DNA from: an uncultured Bacteroidales bacterium
GTDB taxonomy: Bacteria > Bacteroidota > Bacteroidia > Bacteroidales > UBA932
Direction: 5' to 3'
Assembly: GCA_934725015.1 (NCBI GenBank)
Contig: CAKVAS010000015.1
Location: 1 to 64,000, forward strand
DNA length: 64,000 bases
The notes beneath the pieces are model-generated. The model did not search any database, had not been told where the DNA came from, and saw only the letters and a program-made list of their open reading frames with translations. Position 1 is the stretch's first letter. Each line of letters begins with the position of its first letter. The position numbers and the translations under genes were made by a program. This document shows positions 1 to 7,274 of the stretch, piece by piece.

Positions 1-198
1 GGAAGTCGTCTGTCCCATAATGAAAGTTCCTCCCTCGACTTTCACCATCATTGACTCGACCCTCTCTTTGAGGGTCATTGCCTCCGTTTCTTCTTTGCCG
101 TCTTCGTCACCGCCGGCAGGCTGTTCCTCTTTTGAGGAACAACCTGCCAATGCTATCGAAATGGCGATGATTCCATAATATAATCTATCTTTGCGCAT
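1..198 (-). CDS. SUMF1/FGE-type lipoprotein, N-terminal part only (runs off the window)
   Basis: Reading from the ATG at 198, the 66 visible codons begin with a lipoprotein signal: a short basic start, a hydrophobic stretch and a lipobox ALAGC with the cysteine near residue 20. An acidic linker follows, and then MVKVEGGTFIMG, the usual opening of a formylglycine-generating-enzyme-like (SUMF1) domain. In Bacteroidota such domains often sit in surface lipoproteins with no sulfatase role. The start overlaps the end of the Spy-like gene by 14 bp, so it is probably the last visible gene of the ECF-sigma operon. The catalytic part lies outside the window, so enzymatic activity cannot be judged. Confidence 0.7.
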   Translation of the reverse strand, partial: MRKDRLYYGIIAISIALAGCSSKEEQPAGGDEDGKEETEAMTLKERVESMMVKVEGGTFIMGQTTS

Positions 199-649
199 TG
201 CTTCTTGTTCTTGATGGTTGCTGTCTCCTTGATCCCTGCGGCTTCGGCTGAGAGAGCCTGCGCATCATATCGCGCTCGATTTCGTACACGCGGGATATCT
301 GCTTCTGCGAGAGGAATGTGCTGTAGATATCGTAGTATTTTTTGCGGAGGTCCAGAATCTTCTGGCTGCGCTCGAAACGCTGCTTCATTTCCTCCTCGCT
401 CGGATTCTCTGACTGCTGCTTGCCGAGGCTTGGCCCCAGTGCCCAAAGTTCCCGCTGGAAACTGCAGTAAGTCTCCTTGAATTTCTTGCTTGTAGCATCA
501 TCGAAAGCCAGTTCCGTGGAGATGTGCTCGGCCTGCTTCACCGCAAGCTCTTCGCGACTGATCTTCTTTCCGTTCGGCTGTGCGGACAATGTCATTGACA
601 TGAGGAGCGCGAATGACGCCGCGATTATTGTTCTGAATATTGTTTTCAT
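185..649 (-). CDS. Spy/CpxP-like periplasmic protein
   Basis: 154 residues. The N-terminal signal peptide is hydrophobic and ends in LSAQ, a typical Bacteroidota cleavage site. The mature part is helical and highly charged (repeated K/E/R, ending in a basic Gln/Arg-rich tail), with a middle segment like the small Spy/CpxP-type periplasmic proteins. It lies 7 bp after the anti-sigma-like gene. An ECF factor, a one-helix membrane protein and a Spy-like protein in one operon suggest an envelope-stress circuit in which this protein acts as chaperone or sensor. That role is inferred from context and composition; no catalytic motif is visible. Confidence 0.55.
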   Translation of the reverse strand: MKTIFRTIIAASFALLMSMTLSAQPNGKKISREELAVKQAEHISTELAFDDATSKKFKETYCSFQRELWALGPSLGKQQSENPSEEEMKQRFERSQKILDLRKKYYDIYSTFLSQKQISRVYEIERDMMRRLSQPKPQGSRRQQPSRTRSNAQR

Positions 650-656
650 CTGTCTT

Positions 657-980
657 CTAATAATTTATGTTCATAAATGTGTCTTCATTGTAAATTTCGC
701 TGAGGAACGTCTGGTCTGCATTGTCAAGGTTTGCAAAAGCCTGCTGTACTTCCGCCAGAGAATCCGTAGGGGATGGCTGGCGGTGCCACGCGAATGTCGC
801 TATCAAGGTCAACGATGCTGCCGCGGCAAGGGCAATGCTGACTGTACGGAGTCTGTGAGGCTGCTTCCTTTCGCATCCTGTTGCTTTCAGGACATTGCGC
901 TCGATATCGTCAAGCGTTCCGTCCGGGACTTTGTACGGCATACGCTTGCCGACGCCCATCATATTCATTTCTTTATCCAT
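657..980 (-). CDS. small membrane protein, probable anti-sigma factor
   Basis: 107 residues with one clear transmembrane helix (about residues 47-64). A cytoplasmic N-terminal region contains a PDGTLDDIERNVL segment, and there is a short periplasmic tail. It starts 8 bp inside the end of the ECF sigma gene, so the two are translationally coupled. That is the standard arrangement for an ECF factor and its membrane anti-sigma. The cytoplasmic part is shorter than typical FecR- or RseA-type domains and shows no zinc-binding HxxxCxxC motif, so the anti-sigma role is an inference from position, topology and coupling. Confidence 0.5.
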   Translation of the reverse strand: MDKEMNMMGVGKRMPYKVPDGTLDDIERNVLKATGCERKQPHRLRTVSIALAAAASLTLIATFAWHRQPSPTDSLAEVQQAFANLDNADQTFLSEIYNEDTFMNINY

Positions 981-1503
981 AATATTCTTTCAGATAATTG
1001 TAAATCTTGACTTTTGCATTGTGCCAGTTGGCCTTCGCGCTGTCCGGAGTGGAGTCTGTTATCTCTGCAATCTCGTCGAAGCTCAGTTCGTCATAGTACC
1101 GGAGGTTGAATGTGAGCTGCTGCTTCCTTGGAAGCGAATGTATGGCTTTCTGGAGATTGACGGCCTCTATGTCGCTGAGGTCAATGTATTCGTCCGCAAG
1201 CATTGACATAGCCTCTGCATTGTCCTCGATATTGACCGCGGGGTGGCGCTTTTCGATGATTCTAAGAGCCTCGTTGGTCGCAATCCGGTAGAGCCAGGCG
1301 GTGAACGATCGGGTGCGGTCGTATTGCCCGAACGAGCGGAACACCCTGATGAATGTTTCCTGCGTGGCGTCCTGCGCGTCCTCGCTGCTTATTGTGATTC
1401 GCCGGATGTGCCAGTAGATGGGTTCCTTGTACTCTTTCACGAGTGCTCGGAAACCAACCTGGAGATTCCACCCAAGCAGTCGCACTATGTTTTTCTCATT
1501 CAT
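973..1503 (-). CDS. ECF-type RNA polymerase sigma factor
   Basis: 176 residues, the usual length of a group 4 sigma-70 factor. Region 2 is recognisable around DAQDATQETFIRVFRSF followed by SFTAWLYRIATNEAL (about residues 40-80). Region 4 follows (about 120-170) with LPRKQQLTFNLRY, LSFDEIAEI and a helix-turn-helix ending KVKIYNYL. Region 3 is absent, as expected for ECF factors. The gene overlaps its neighbours by 8 bp on both sides. It should direct RNA polymerase to stress or surface promoters, possibly its own. The target regulon cannot be read from the sequence. Confidence 0.92.
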   Translation of the reverse strand: MNEKNIVRLLGWNLQVGFRALVKEYKEPIYWHIRRITISSEDAQDATQETFIRVFRSFGQYDRTRSFTAWLYRIATNEALRIIEKRHPAVNIEDNAEAMSMLADEYIDLSDIEAVNLQKAIHSLPRKQQLTFNLRYYDELSFDEIAEITDSTPDSAKANWHNAKVKIYNYLKEYYG

Positions 1504-1885
1504 CAGCCAATGTGTAAACTATCTTCTTTCCCTGCATCGTCCTGACAAGCGGAGTCTTTTTGTCCAAGGTGAAGGAATCCAGCTCCGCCTCCGCGAACTT
1601 GCTGTCCAGTCCGGTGAAGCCGCAGTATTTGCTGACCGAAAGATAGCCATTCTTCTGAATATATGCCACAGCCATCAGCTTGCGCTCCGGACGGGAGGTC
1701 TTGTTCACCGTGGTCGTGCGTTCCACCTGCACTGTCCTAAAAGTCGGAACCACCGCCGTGGCGTAGCATCCGTGATGCCTTCTGTAACATCCGCCGTGAC
1801 GATGTGGACCGCGAGCTTCCACAGATGCGGAGGCCGTGAGCATAAGCATTGCAGCCACCGCTGCCGTAAGTAATCCTGTTCTCAT
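1496..1885 (-). CDS. secreted His/Tyr/Cys-rich small protein
   Basis: 129 residues with a signal peptide ending near ASVEARG. A short, unusual segment with the pattern HRHGGCYRRHHGCYA follows. The C-terminal part is better ordered and rich in lysine and aromatic residues. I do not recognise the family. The His/Cys cluster could bind a metal, but this is speculation. It is the first gene of the ECF operon (8-bp overlap with the sigma gene), so it probably belongs to the same envelope-response unit. The upstream gap carries a 12-bp perfect palindrome at 1914-1925. Confidence 0.6.
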   Translation of the reverse strand: MRTGLLTAAVAAMLMLTASASVEARGPHRHGGCYRRHHGCYATAVVPTFRTVQVERTTTVNKTSRPERKLMAVAYIQKNGYLSVSKYCGFTGLDSKFAEAELDSFTLDKKTPLVRTMQGKKIVYTLADE

Positions 1886-1913
1886 AATTTCAATGTCTTT
1901 AGATGTTGTTTTC

Positions 1914-1925
1914 TGAGACGTCTCA
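1914..1925. promoter_or_regulatory. 12-bp perfect palindrome upstream of the ECF operon
   Basis: TGAGACGTCTCA is a perfect palindrome 29 bp before the first start codon of the sigma operon, at a position where an operator or an activator site would lie. No clear TAnnTTTG box accompanies it, which would fit an ECF-dependent promoter. Function is inferred. Confidence 0.35.
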
Positions 1926-2013
1926 CTATATATACCCGGCAGGATGGCGAAAGTAAAAAGGAAAATGATTTTTTCGATTATTTCGTGGACTCAGTCTTGT
2001 AAAGATGACACCG

Positions 2014-2284
2014 CTATTCCATCATCAAAGTCATATCTCTAAGGTTGATGTTCACATTGCTGAACTTGCGGAGAAGTTCGAGGCCCACCGTACCTGAATG
2101 CTGAATAGGATGCACCAGTATCGAGGATGAACTCATATTTCTTTCCGTTTATTGTGACCGGAAGCCAGATTACATTGCTCTTCTCGGTCATTCTCTGCTT
2201 CATTTCCTCCGATGCCGCTTCGCTTGCAGGGATGTCTTTTATAGAGAATGGAACTTTGACTGATTTGACCATATCCGCAGCCAT
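2014..2284 (-). pseudogene. remnant of a retropepsin-like aspartic protease
   Basis: The reading frame contains INGKKYEFILDTGASYSAF, the active-site DTGAS motif of clan AA (retropepsin-like) proteases. Immediately after it the frame is lost. Shifted by one frame, the sequence resumes as GTVGLELLRKFSNVNINL and ends at a TAG at 2014-2016, which matches the usual C-terminal G-x-x-G-hydrophobic-LL segment of these proteins. The flap region, normally about 60 residues, is missing between the two. The simplest reading is an internal deletion plus frameshift. No signal peptide is visible in frame. Confidence 0.6.
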
Positions 2285-2358
2285 CCTTCCGGGATGAGAC
2301 CTAGTGTCTTCATGATAATTACATTCTATCGGATGCAAATATAACCAATTTTGCATAA

Positions 2359-2511
2359 TTATATCATATCGAATATAAAGACGGCAATACGCTGACGCTG
2401 GTATATTCATTCACATATTCAAAACTTGGTGGCAGGGTCACGACTTTCGTGTTCAACGATGAGAACAAGATCAGTACTCTCGTGGGAGACAGTTTTGCCA
2501 CCAAAGGATAG
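2359..2511 (+). pseudogene. C-terminal remnant of an unidentified beta-rich protein
   Basis: An open frame of 50 codons without a plausible start reads as an ordered, alternating polar/hydrophobic sequence (for example EYKDGNTLTLVYSFTYSKLG) and ends at TAG 2509-2511. It looks like the last strands of a secreted or surface protein whose front has been deleted. It abuts the protease remnant on the other strand, which suggests a small deletion-scarred region. The family is not recognised. Confidence 0.35.
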
Positions 2512-2555
2512 AAGGAATTCACGCACGGAAATGCATTCCAAACAATTCAAAACAG

Positions 2556-2588
2556 TTTCCTATCAATCCGATTTTTTTTGTACTTTTG
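2556..2588 (+). promoter_or_regulatory. Bacteroidota-type promoter of the MFS gene
   Basis: A TACTTTTG box at 2581-2588 fits the -7 consensus TAnnTTTG, with a weak -33 element (TTTC, 2556-2559) 21 bp upstream. The inferred leader of about 95 nt contains a small GC-rich hairpin (CGGGCT 2631-2636 pairing with AGCCCG 2643-2648) of unknown role. Confidence 0.5.
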
Positions 2589-2687
2589 CACCGCGGATTT
2601 GTAAGCGTCTGGAATAGCGTCTGAAGAATCCGGGCTTGGCAGAGCCCGTACTCCAAAGGATTATATTCAATTAAAAATCAAAATTTT

Positions 2688-3857
2688 ATGCAGACAAAGC
2701 AAATCTCCGGACGACTTACGTTCACCATTCTTTCAATAAGCCTTCTGACGGTTATGGCCGGGGCGGCGATGGCTCCGGCGCTGTGGGCAGTCAAGTCGCA
2801 TTTTGCGGACAAACCGGACCTTCTGATCCAATTCATCGTCAGCCTCCCGGCACTTTTCATCATTGTCACGAATCTCTGCTTTCCATTCCTGTGCAGAATC
2901 CTGAAAACAAAGAGTATCGCTGTGATAGGACTAGTCCTGTACGTCGTTTCCGGGACCGGGGCGTTCTTCCTTGAAGACATCTCGGTGATACTCCTCCTGC
3001 GCGCGCTGTTGGGTGTGTCCGTCGGAATGATAATGCCGCTGTCAACCGGTCTGTTGTCCTACTATTTCCCTCCAGAGGAACAATCCAGACTGATGGGTCT
3101 CTGCGCGGCCATGAACCAGATCGGAGGTGTGATAGCGACTTTGATCGCCGGGGTGCTGGCCAAAGTCGGATGGAACTATGCCTTCCTGGTGTATTCAATG
3201 GGGCTTATTGTCCTGATACTTGTCCTTCTGTTCCTGCCCGACGAAAGGCTGCATAGCCCGAAAGGCTCCGGAGACCTCTACCGCAACCTCAAAAGGTTCT
3301 ACCCTTCCGTCCTCGGCATGCTGCTTCTGATGATCTGCTTTTTCATATTCCCGACCAATTTTTCGGACATATGTGTCAAGACGACATCTTTGGATCCTAT
3401 AGTTGTGACCATCATCATGGTGGCGCTCGATGTGGTGGCGGCGCTGGTCGGAGTGGCATTCGGCTGGACAATGAAGCGGTTCAGACTGTCTGTCAGGTAT
3501 TTCGCGCCCGCATTCTTTCTGTTGGGTTACCTTTGTTTCGCCATCTCGCAAAGCATTCCTTCCCTGCTTGCCGGCTGCCTGTTCATCGGAATCGCAAACG
3601 GCGTCGGAGTCCCTTACTTGAACACGATTGCATCAATAAAAGCCGGTCCGGAGGCGACCACGACAGTGATGCCTCTCCTCTCGGCCGCACTCTATGCAGG
3701 ACAGTTCCTCTCCCCTCTTGTGGCAACACCGCTGGCGGCCAAATTCTTCCCGGATAATCTTTTAGGAATATATTGGATCGCCTGCGCGTTCAGCATCCTT
3801 TTCCTTCTGGAAGTCTTCTTTACCAGACATTTCCAATCCCTGCCGCCGGAGGAATGA
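2688..3857 (+). CDS. MFS transporter (drug/metabolite efflux type)
   Basis: 389 residues, nearly all in about 12 hydrophobic helices. The first helix follows a short cytoplasmic start. The loop after helix 2 carries FLCRILKTKS, corresponding to the family's motif A region. Helix 4 has LLRALLGVSVGMIMPLSTGLL with the conserved arginine, and helix 5 has the AAMNQIGGVIATLIAGVLA motif C-like glycine pattern seen in antiporter-type exporters. A long polar central loop separates the two halves. Substrate cannot be deduced. The gene appears monocistronic with its own promoter. Confidence 0.85.
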   Translation: MQTKQISGRLTFTILSISLLTVMAGAAMAPALWAVKSHFADKPDLLIQFIVSLPALFIIVTNLCFPFLCRILKTKSIAVIGLVLYVVSGTGAFFLEDISVILLLRALLGVSVGMIMPLSTGLLSYYFPPEEQSRLMGLCAAMNQIGGVIATLIAGVLAKVGWNYAFLVYSMGLIVLILVLLFLPDERLHSPKGSGDLYRNLKRFYPSVLGMLLLMICFFIFPTNFSDICVKTTSLDPIVVTIIMVALDVVAALVGVAFGWTMKRFRLSVRYFAPAFFLLGYLCFAISQSIPSLLAGCLFIGIANGVGVPYLNTIASIKAGPEATTTVMPLLSAALYAGQFLSPLVATPLAAKFFPDNLLGIYWIACAFSILFLLEVFFTRHFQSLPPEE

Positions 3858-3956
3858 CATGTCTCAAAACCATCGCTGGCAAGGAACATGGCGAACGACA
3901 TATTATCGCAGCTTAGATAGACTATCTGAAACAATCGCACAAAAACTGCCATACAG

Positions 3957-4276
3957 ATGCGAGTGTATGATCACAGCATAGAATTGTGGAACTATGGTAT
4001 GCTCCCTAAAGAATTGCCCCCCCCGCAGACTTGATGAAGAAATACTCTTCTTTTCCTCGAAGCCACATTATTGACAATGTGTTCTACAAGGCTGGCTTCG
4101 TGGAAACATGGGGACGCGCTCTGGACAACCTCCTTATAGAAACGGTGCTCAGTGTCCTCTATCCGCATCTCCAGCTGGTCGAAATCCCGGCGGATATGCG
4201 TAAGTGCTTATCTTTGGCTGCGGAAAGGAAAAATCGTAACTTTGCGTATTGGACTTTCAAAGGAAGCAGCAAATGA
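3957..4276 (+). pseudogene. remnant of an AlbA_2/Schlafen-type ATP-binding regulator, frameshifted at a C8 tract
   Basis: Codons from 3957 read MRVYDHSIELWNYGMLPKEL. After the run of eight C (4017-4024), a +1 shift gives DLMKKYSSFPRSHIIDNVFY and KAGFVETWGR. Together these match the C-terminal HATPase_c_4 region of proteins annotated as ATP-binding or RecG-like transcriptional regulators (typical wording IWNPG...LP...NP.IA..F...G..E.WG.G). The N-terminal AlbA domain is absent and homology stops after WGR, so the gene is truncated at both ends. Nine C instead of eight would join the two parts. The downstream frame ends in an ATGA overlap with the acetyltransferase start, which may be chance. 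Confidence 0.55.
4017..4024. repeat. C8 homopolymer at a frame break
   Basis: Eight consecutive C in the remnant of an AlbA_2-type gene. The frames before and after it would be joined by one additional C. It is one of four such tracts in the window. Confidence 0.8.
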
Positions 4277-4821
4277 TTATGACTGAAATGAAGACAGACA
4301 GGATAACACTCAGGCCATGGAGGGAAAGCGATGCCAAGGCATTGTTCAGGTATGCGTCCGACCCGGAGGTAGGGCCTCATGCGGGATGGCCGGCGCACAG
4401 GAGCATGGAGGAAAGCCTTGAGGTCATCAGAAACATATTCACAAACAACCACACCTGGGCAATTGAGTTGAACGCGACAGGCGAGGTCATAGGCTGCATG
4501 GGATATTATCCGAGCGGGGAGAGCAACATAGGCATCGGAGAGGACGATGCGGAAATTGGCTATTGGGTGGCGCGGCCGTACTGGAATATGGGAATATGCA
4601 CGGAAGCGCTGCGCCTGATGATAGACTACTGCTTCAATGTAAAGGGCTTCAGGACACTTTGGTGTGACTATTTTGTCGATAACCCGGCATCGGTCAGGGT
4701 CATGGAGAAATGCGGTTTCACGGACACCGGCCGAATCAACTGGTGCAGCCAGCTCTATAGGGGTGATGAGCGGCCTGTAAAAGTGATGAGGCTGACAAGA
4801 ATAACGGAAGAAAAGGGATAG
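4273..4821 (+). CDS. GNAT family N-acetyltransferase (RimJ/RimL-like)
   Basis: About 182 residues from the ATG at 4273, chosen because AAAGGA lies 7 bp upstream; other in-frame ATGs follow at 4279 and 4288. The order of motifs is that of the RimJ/RimL branch: TDRITLRPWRESDAKALF at the start, a central GCMGYYP strand, EIGYWVARPYWNMGICTEAL forming the acetyl-CoA loop, and NPASVRVMEKCGF near the end. It probably acetylates a small molecule or a protein N-terminus with acetyl-CoA. The acceptor is unknown and there is no informative neighbour. Confidence 0.85.
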   Translation: MIMTEMKTDRITLRPWRESDAKALFRYASDPEVGPHAGWPAHRSMEESLEVIRNIFTNNHTWAIELNATGEVIGCMGYYPSGESNIGIGEDDAEIGYWVARPYWNMGICTEALRLMIDYCFNVKGFRTLWCDYFVDNPASVRVMEKCGFTDTGRINWCSQLYRGDERPVKVMRLTRITEEKG

Positions 4822-4825
4822 AGGC

Positions 4826-5296
4826 TCACTCCCCTACCGAGATATTCTCAATCCTGATTTGAAACGTTCCGGACGGGGCGTTGACTTCCGCGACATCGCC
4901 CGCTTTCTTCCCCATCAGAGCCATACCTATCGGTGACTTGCAGGAAATCTTCCCTTCCTGAAGATTCATCTCATGGGGACTCACGACGGTGTATGTCATC
5001 ACGGCGTTGGTCTTCAGATTCGTGAACTCAACCTTGCTGAGCAGGGAGACGCTGTCCTTGGGCAGGGCCTTCGTGTCGATTACCCTCGAATACTGAAGGA
5101 TTTTCTGAAGAAAGCGTATTCTGCTTATAGCCTTTCCCTGCGCCCTCCGCGCCGCCCGATACCCGGCATTCTCGCTCAAGTCGCCCTGAGCCCGGGCCTC
5201 GGACAAGTCTTCCTTAATGCGGGGATATTCCTCATTTATCAGAAAGTCAAGTTCCGCCGCAATCTGGTCATATCGTTCCTTGGACAAGTATTCCAT
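4826..5296 (-). CDS. greA: transcription elongation factor GreA
   Basis: 156 residues, the normal length. The N-terminal coiled coil contains GDLSENAGY, whose acidic residues D39 and E42 sit at the tip that enters the RNA polymerase secondary channel and activates RNA cleavage. The C-terminal FKBP-like domain ends with SPIGMALMGKKAGD and IRIENISV, characteristic of GreA/GreB. It rescues backtracked transcription complexes. It lies downstream of tRNA-Arg, separated from it by a hairpin terminator. Confidence 0.93.
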   Translation of the reverse strand: MEYLSKERYDQIAAELDFLINEEYPRIKEDLSEARAQGDLSENAGYRAARRAQGKAISRIRFLQKILQYSRVIDTKALPKDSVSLLSKVEFTNLKTNAVMTYTVVSPHEMNLQEGKISCKSPIGMALMGKKAGDVAEVNAPSGTFQIRIENISVGE

Positions 5297-5311
5297 GTGG
5301 TATCCTTTATC

Positions 5312-5341
5312 AAAAATCCCCGCAAACTTTCGTCTGCAGGG
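5312..5341 (-). terminator. intrinsic terminator after tRNA-Arg
   Basis: On the minus strand, CCCTGCAGAC pairs with GTTTGCGGGG around a GAAA loop (10 pairs, two of them G-T) and is followed by ATTTTTG. It ends the rplS/tRNA-Arg transcript just before greA. Confidence 0.7.
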
Positions 5342-5353
5342 ACTCCAAAATCG

Positions 5354-5427
5354 TGACCCGCACAGGATTCAAACCTGTAACCTTTTGATCCGTAGTCAAA
5401 TGCTCTATTCAGTTGAGCTAGCGGGCC
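5354..5427 (-). tRNA. tRNA-Arg (ACG)
   Basis: On the minus strand the 74-nt sequence folds as a complete cloverleaf: acceptor GGCCCGC with GCGGGTC, a D arm with GCTC...GAGC, anticodon loop CTACGGA (anticodon ACG) closed by TTTGA/TCAAA, and a TTTGAAT T-loop. CCA is not encoded. It lies 8 bp after rplS and is probably co-transcribed with it. Confidence 0.93.
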
Positions 5428-5435
5428 TCGTTATG

Positions 5436-5813
5436 CTATTCTTCGTTCTTTACAAGAGCGAGCTTCTTTTCCTTGATGCGTGCCTTCTTGCCTGAAAGTG
5501 CGCGGAGGTAGAAGATGCGTGCGCGGCGAACCTTGCCGACCTTGTTAACCTCGATTGAATCAATGAACGGTGAGTTGAACGGGAAGATTCTCTCGACACC
5601 GATTCCGTTGGAAATCTTGCGGATGGTGAAGGTCTTTGTCGCAGGGGAAGCACCCTTAATCTGGATGATTACGCCTCTGAACTTCTGGAGTCTCTCCTTG
5701 TCGCCCTCCTTGATGCGGTAGGTGACGGTCACCGTGTCACCGGCCTTGAACTTCGGGTATGATGCAACCTGCTCGTTGGCGAAGGCATCATTTACAATCT
5801 TAATTAAATCCAT
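5436..5813 (-). CDS. rplS: 50S ribosomal protein L19
   Basis: About 125 residues starting MDLIKIVNDAF at 5813. The frame is open further upstream, but the conserved protein starts here. The core KFKAGDTVTVTYRIKEGDKERLQKFRG is cited here in two pieces, KFKAGDTVTVTYR and RLQKFRGVIIQ, both diagnostic for L19, followed by GVERIFPFNSP and VRRARIFYLR. L19 sits at the 30S-50S interface. A strong promoter at 5886-5916 precedes it, and tRNA-Arg follows. Confidence 0.96.
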   Translation of the reverse strand: MDLIKIVNDAFANEQVASYPKFKAGDTVTVTYRIKEGDKERLQKFRGVIIQIKGASPATKTFTIRKISNGIGVERIFPFNSPFIDSIEVNKVGKVRRARIFYLRALSGKKARIKEKKLALVKNEE

Positions 5814-5885
5814 CTTAATCAGTTTTTGCGGCAACGTTAAGGAATTACCCAAGACCCTAAGAGGTTGCTTTTGTTTTTGGGATTG

Positions 5886-5916
5886 CAAAGGTACGAATAA
5901 AATCTAAAACAGCAAA
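5886..5916 (-). promoter_or_regulatory. rplS promoter (TTTG-N19-TACCTTTG)
   Basis: On the minus strand a -33 TTTG (5913-5916) and a -7 TACCTTTG (5886-5893) are separated by 19 bp, an exact match to the Bacteroidota housekeeping consensus. Confidence 0.8.
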
Positions 5917-5938
5917 TCTTTTTCAACTTTTTTCGAAC

Positions 5939-5967
5939 AAAAAAGAGACCGGCATAAAACCGGTCTC
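5939..5967 (-). terminator. terminator of the rpsF-rpsR-rplI operon
   Basis: On the minus strand GAGACCGG and CCGGTCTC form a perfect 8-bp stem with a 7-nt loop followed by six T. It lies 146 bp after the rplI stop, so the cloverleaf repeat at 6011-6116 is included in the 3' untranslated region. Confidence 0.85.
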
Positions 5968-6010
5968 CTATAAACCCTCCATGCTAACATAAACGACTTG
6001 GAGTGAAGAG

Positions 6011-6116
6011 ATGAATAAAGGATGGGATGCAAGGCGGATGATGAGGATGAATACCGCAGCAACCTGATGGTTGTGAGGATTTCATCAAGACATCCAACGA
6101 AGCAGACCGCCTTTAT
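6011..6116 (-). repeat. structured 3'-UTR repeat, copy 1
   Basis: About 100 bp almost identical to the segment at 15581-15686, which lies on the opposite strand. In the orientation of rplI transcription it begins at the stop codon. An outer helix, AAGGCGG with CCGCCTT (6107-6113 and 6031-6037), encloses GGAT...ATCC, CAACC...GGTTG and a weaker GCGG...CCTC hairpin. No conserved coding frame is obvious. It could be a mobile palindromic repeat or a 3'-UTR RNA element. Confidence 0.7.
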
Positions 6117-6559
6117 TCGCCCTGAACAACTTCGAACTTGACAACACCCTTGATGTCCTTGTAGCACTTCACGGTTGCCTCGTAGAATCCGAGTTCCTTC
6201 ACAGCGTCGTTGATGGTGATGTCCTTCTTATCGACGTTGATGCCGAGAGCGACAAGAGCATCGGCAATCTGAGCCGTGGTTACGGAGCCGTAAATCTTGC
6301 CGGACTCGCTCACCTTTGCAGAAACCTTAACCACAACCTCGGCAAGCTTGGCCGCGAGAGCCTCGGCGTCTGCGCGGAACTTAGCCTCCTTGTGAGCCCT
6401 CTGACGAAGATTCTCAGCGTGAACCTTCTTTGCGGACGCGGTAGCGAGAGTCGCATATCCCTGAGGGATAAGGTAGTTGACAGCATATCCTGTCTTTACA
6501 TTGACGATGTCGTCAGCGTGACCGAGATTGGCCACATCCTTCTTCAAGATAATTTCCAT
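6113..6559 (-). CDS. rplI: 50S ribosomal protein L9
   Basis: 148 residues. The N-terminal domain MEIILKKDVANLGHADDIVNVKTGYAVNYLIPQG (given here as MEIILKKDVANLGHADD and GYAVNYLIPQGYA) is the L9 signature. A long connecting helix and a C-terminal domain with SGKIYGSVT and GINVDKKDI follow. It binds 23S rRNA near the L1 stalk. Third gene of the rpsF-rpsR-rplI operon, 15 bp after rpsR. Confidence 0.97.
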   Translation of the reverse strand: MEIILKKDVANLGHADDIVNVKTGYAVNYLIPQGYATLATASAKKVHAENLRQRAHKEAKFRADAEALAAKLAEVVVKVSAKVSESGKIYGSVTTAQIADALVALGINVDKKDITINDAVKELGFYEATVKCYKDIKGVVKFEVVQGE

Positions 6560-6574
6560 ATTGCTGTCCTCCTA

Positions 6575-6841
6575 TTATTTCATAAGGTCCGTAACGTATG
6601 GGAGAAGCGCAAGGTGACGCGCACGCTTTACTGCCTGCGCCACCTTCCTCTGGAACTTGAGTGAGGTTCCGGTGATGCGGCGAGGGAGAATCTTGCCCTG
6701 CTCGTTGAGGAACTTCTTGAGGAACTCAGCGTCCTTGTAGTCAACATACTTGATGCCTGCCTTCTTGAAACGGCAGTACTTCTTCTTTCTCACCTCTACT
6801 GTAGGAGGGTTGAGATAACGTATTTCATTGTTCTGTGCCAT
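6575..6841 (-). CDS. rpsR: 30S ribosomal protein S18
   Basis: 88 residues. Signature elements are KKYCRFKKAGIKYVDYKD near the start, LPRRITGTSLKFQRKVAQA in the middle and KRARHLALLPYV at the end. It pairs with S6 on the 30S platform. It lies 3 bp after rpsF. The S6:S18 complex is the expected ligand of the leader RNA upstream of rpsF. Confidence 0.97.
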   Translation of the reverse strand: MAQNNEIRYLNPPTVEVRKKKYCRFKKAGIKYVDYKDAEFLKKFLNEQGKILPRRITGTSLKFQRKVAQAVKRARHLALLPYVTDLMK

Positions 6842-6844
6842 GGT

Positions 6845-7192
6845 CTATTCCTCCTTCTTAGCTGCCTTGTTTGCCCTTCTCTTCTCAGCGTATGCAACGG
6901 CGTGCTTGTCCATTGCGAACGTGAGGAAACGGATTACGCGCTCGTCACGGCGATACTGTGTCTCAAGGCTCGCGATCAGTGAAGGCTCAGCCTTGAACTC
7001 GATGAGATAATAGAAGCCTGAAGTCCTCTTCTGGATAGGATAAGCCAGCTGACGGAGACCCCAGTCCTCTTCGTACACGATTTCACCACCATTCTCTTTG
7101 ATGAATCCGGTGTACTTGGCAACCGCTTCCTTCATCTGAACATCAGACAAAACGGGAGTTGCAATGAAAACGGTTTCGTACTGTTTGATCAT
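6845..7192 (-). CDS. rpsF: 30S ribosomal protein S6
   Basis: 115 residues beginning MIKQYETVFIATPVLSD. The central GGEIVYEEDWGLRQLAYPIQ and GFYYLIEFKAEP segments are typical of S6. First gene of the operon with rpsR and rplI; it has its own promoter and a structured leader at 7225-7274. The C-terminus ends in a short basic/acidic tail, as is usual in Bacteroidota. Confidence 0.97.
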   Translation of the reverse strand: MIKQYETVFIATPVLSDVQMKEAVAKYTGFIKENGGEIVYEEDWGLRQLAYPIQKRTSGFYYLIEFKAEPSLIASLETQYRRDERVIRFLTFAMDKHAVAYAEKRRANKAAKKEE

Positions 7193-7224
7193 TTTGTTTG
7201 TAACTAAATGTTAATAAATAAATT

Positions 7225-7274
7225 GCAGCCCATCGTGAGCCGCCAGTAGGCACGGCTTTCCACAAATGGGCTGC
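7225..7274 (-). ncRNA. rpsF leader, candidate S6:S18 autoregulatory RNA
   Basis: On the minus strand GCAGCCCAT and ATGGGCTGC can pair around an inner hairpin (AGCCG with CGGCT). A CCG trinucleotide lies at the base of the inner helix, recalling the S6:S18-binding motif known from rpsF leaders in many bacteria. The first bases overlap the -7 box, so only the inner part of the outer helix may be transcribed. Position and shape fit autoregulation. Confidence 0.55.
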
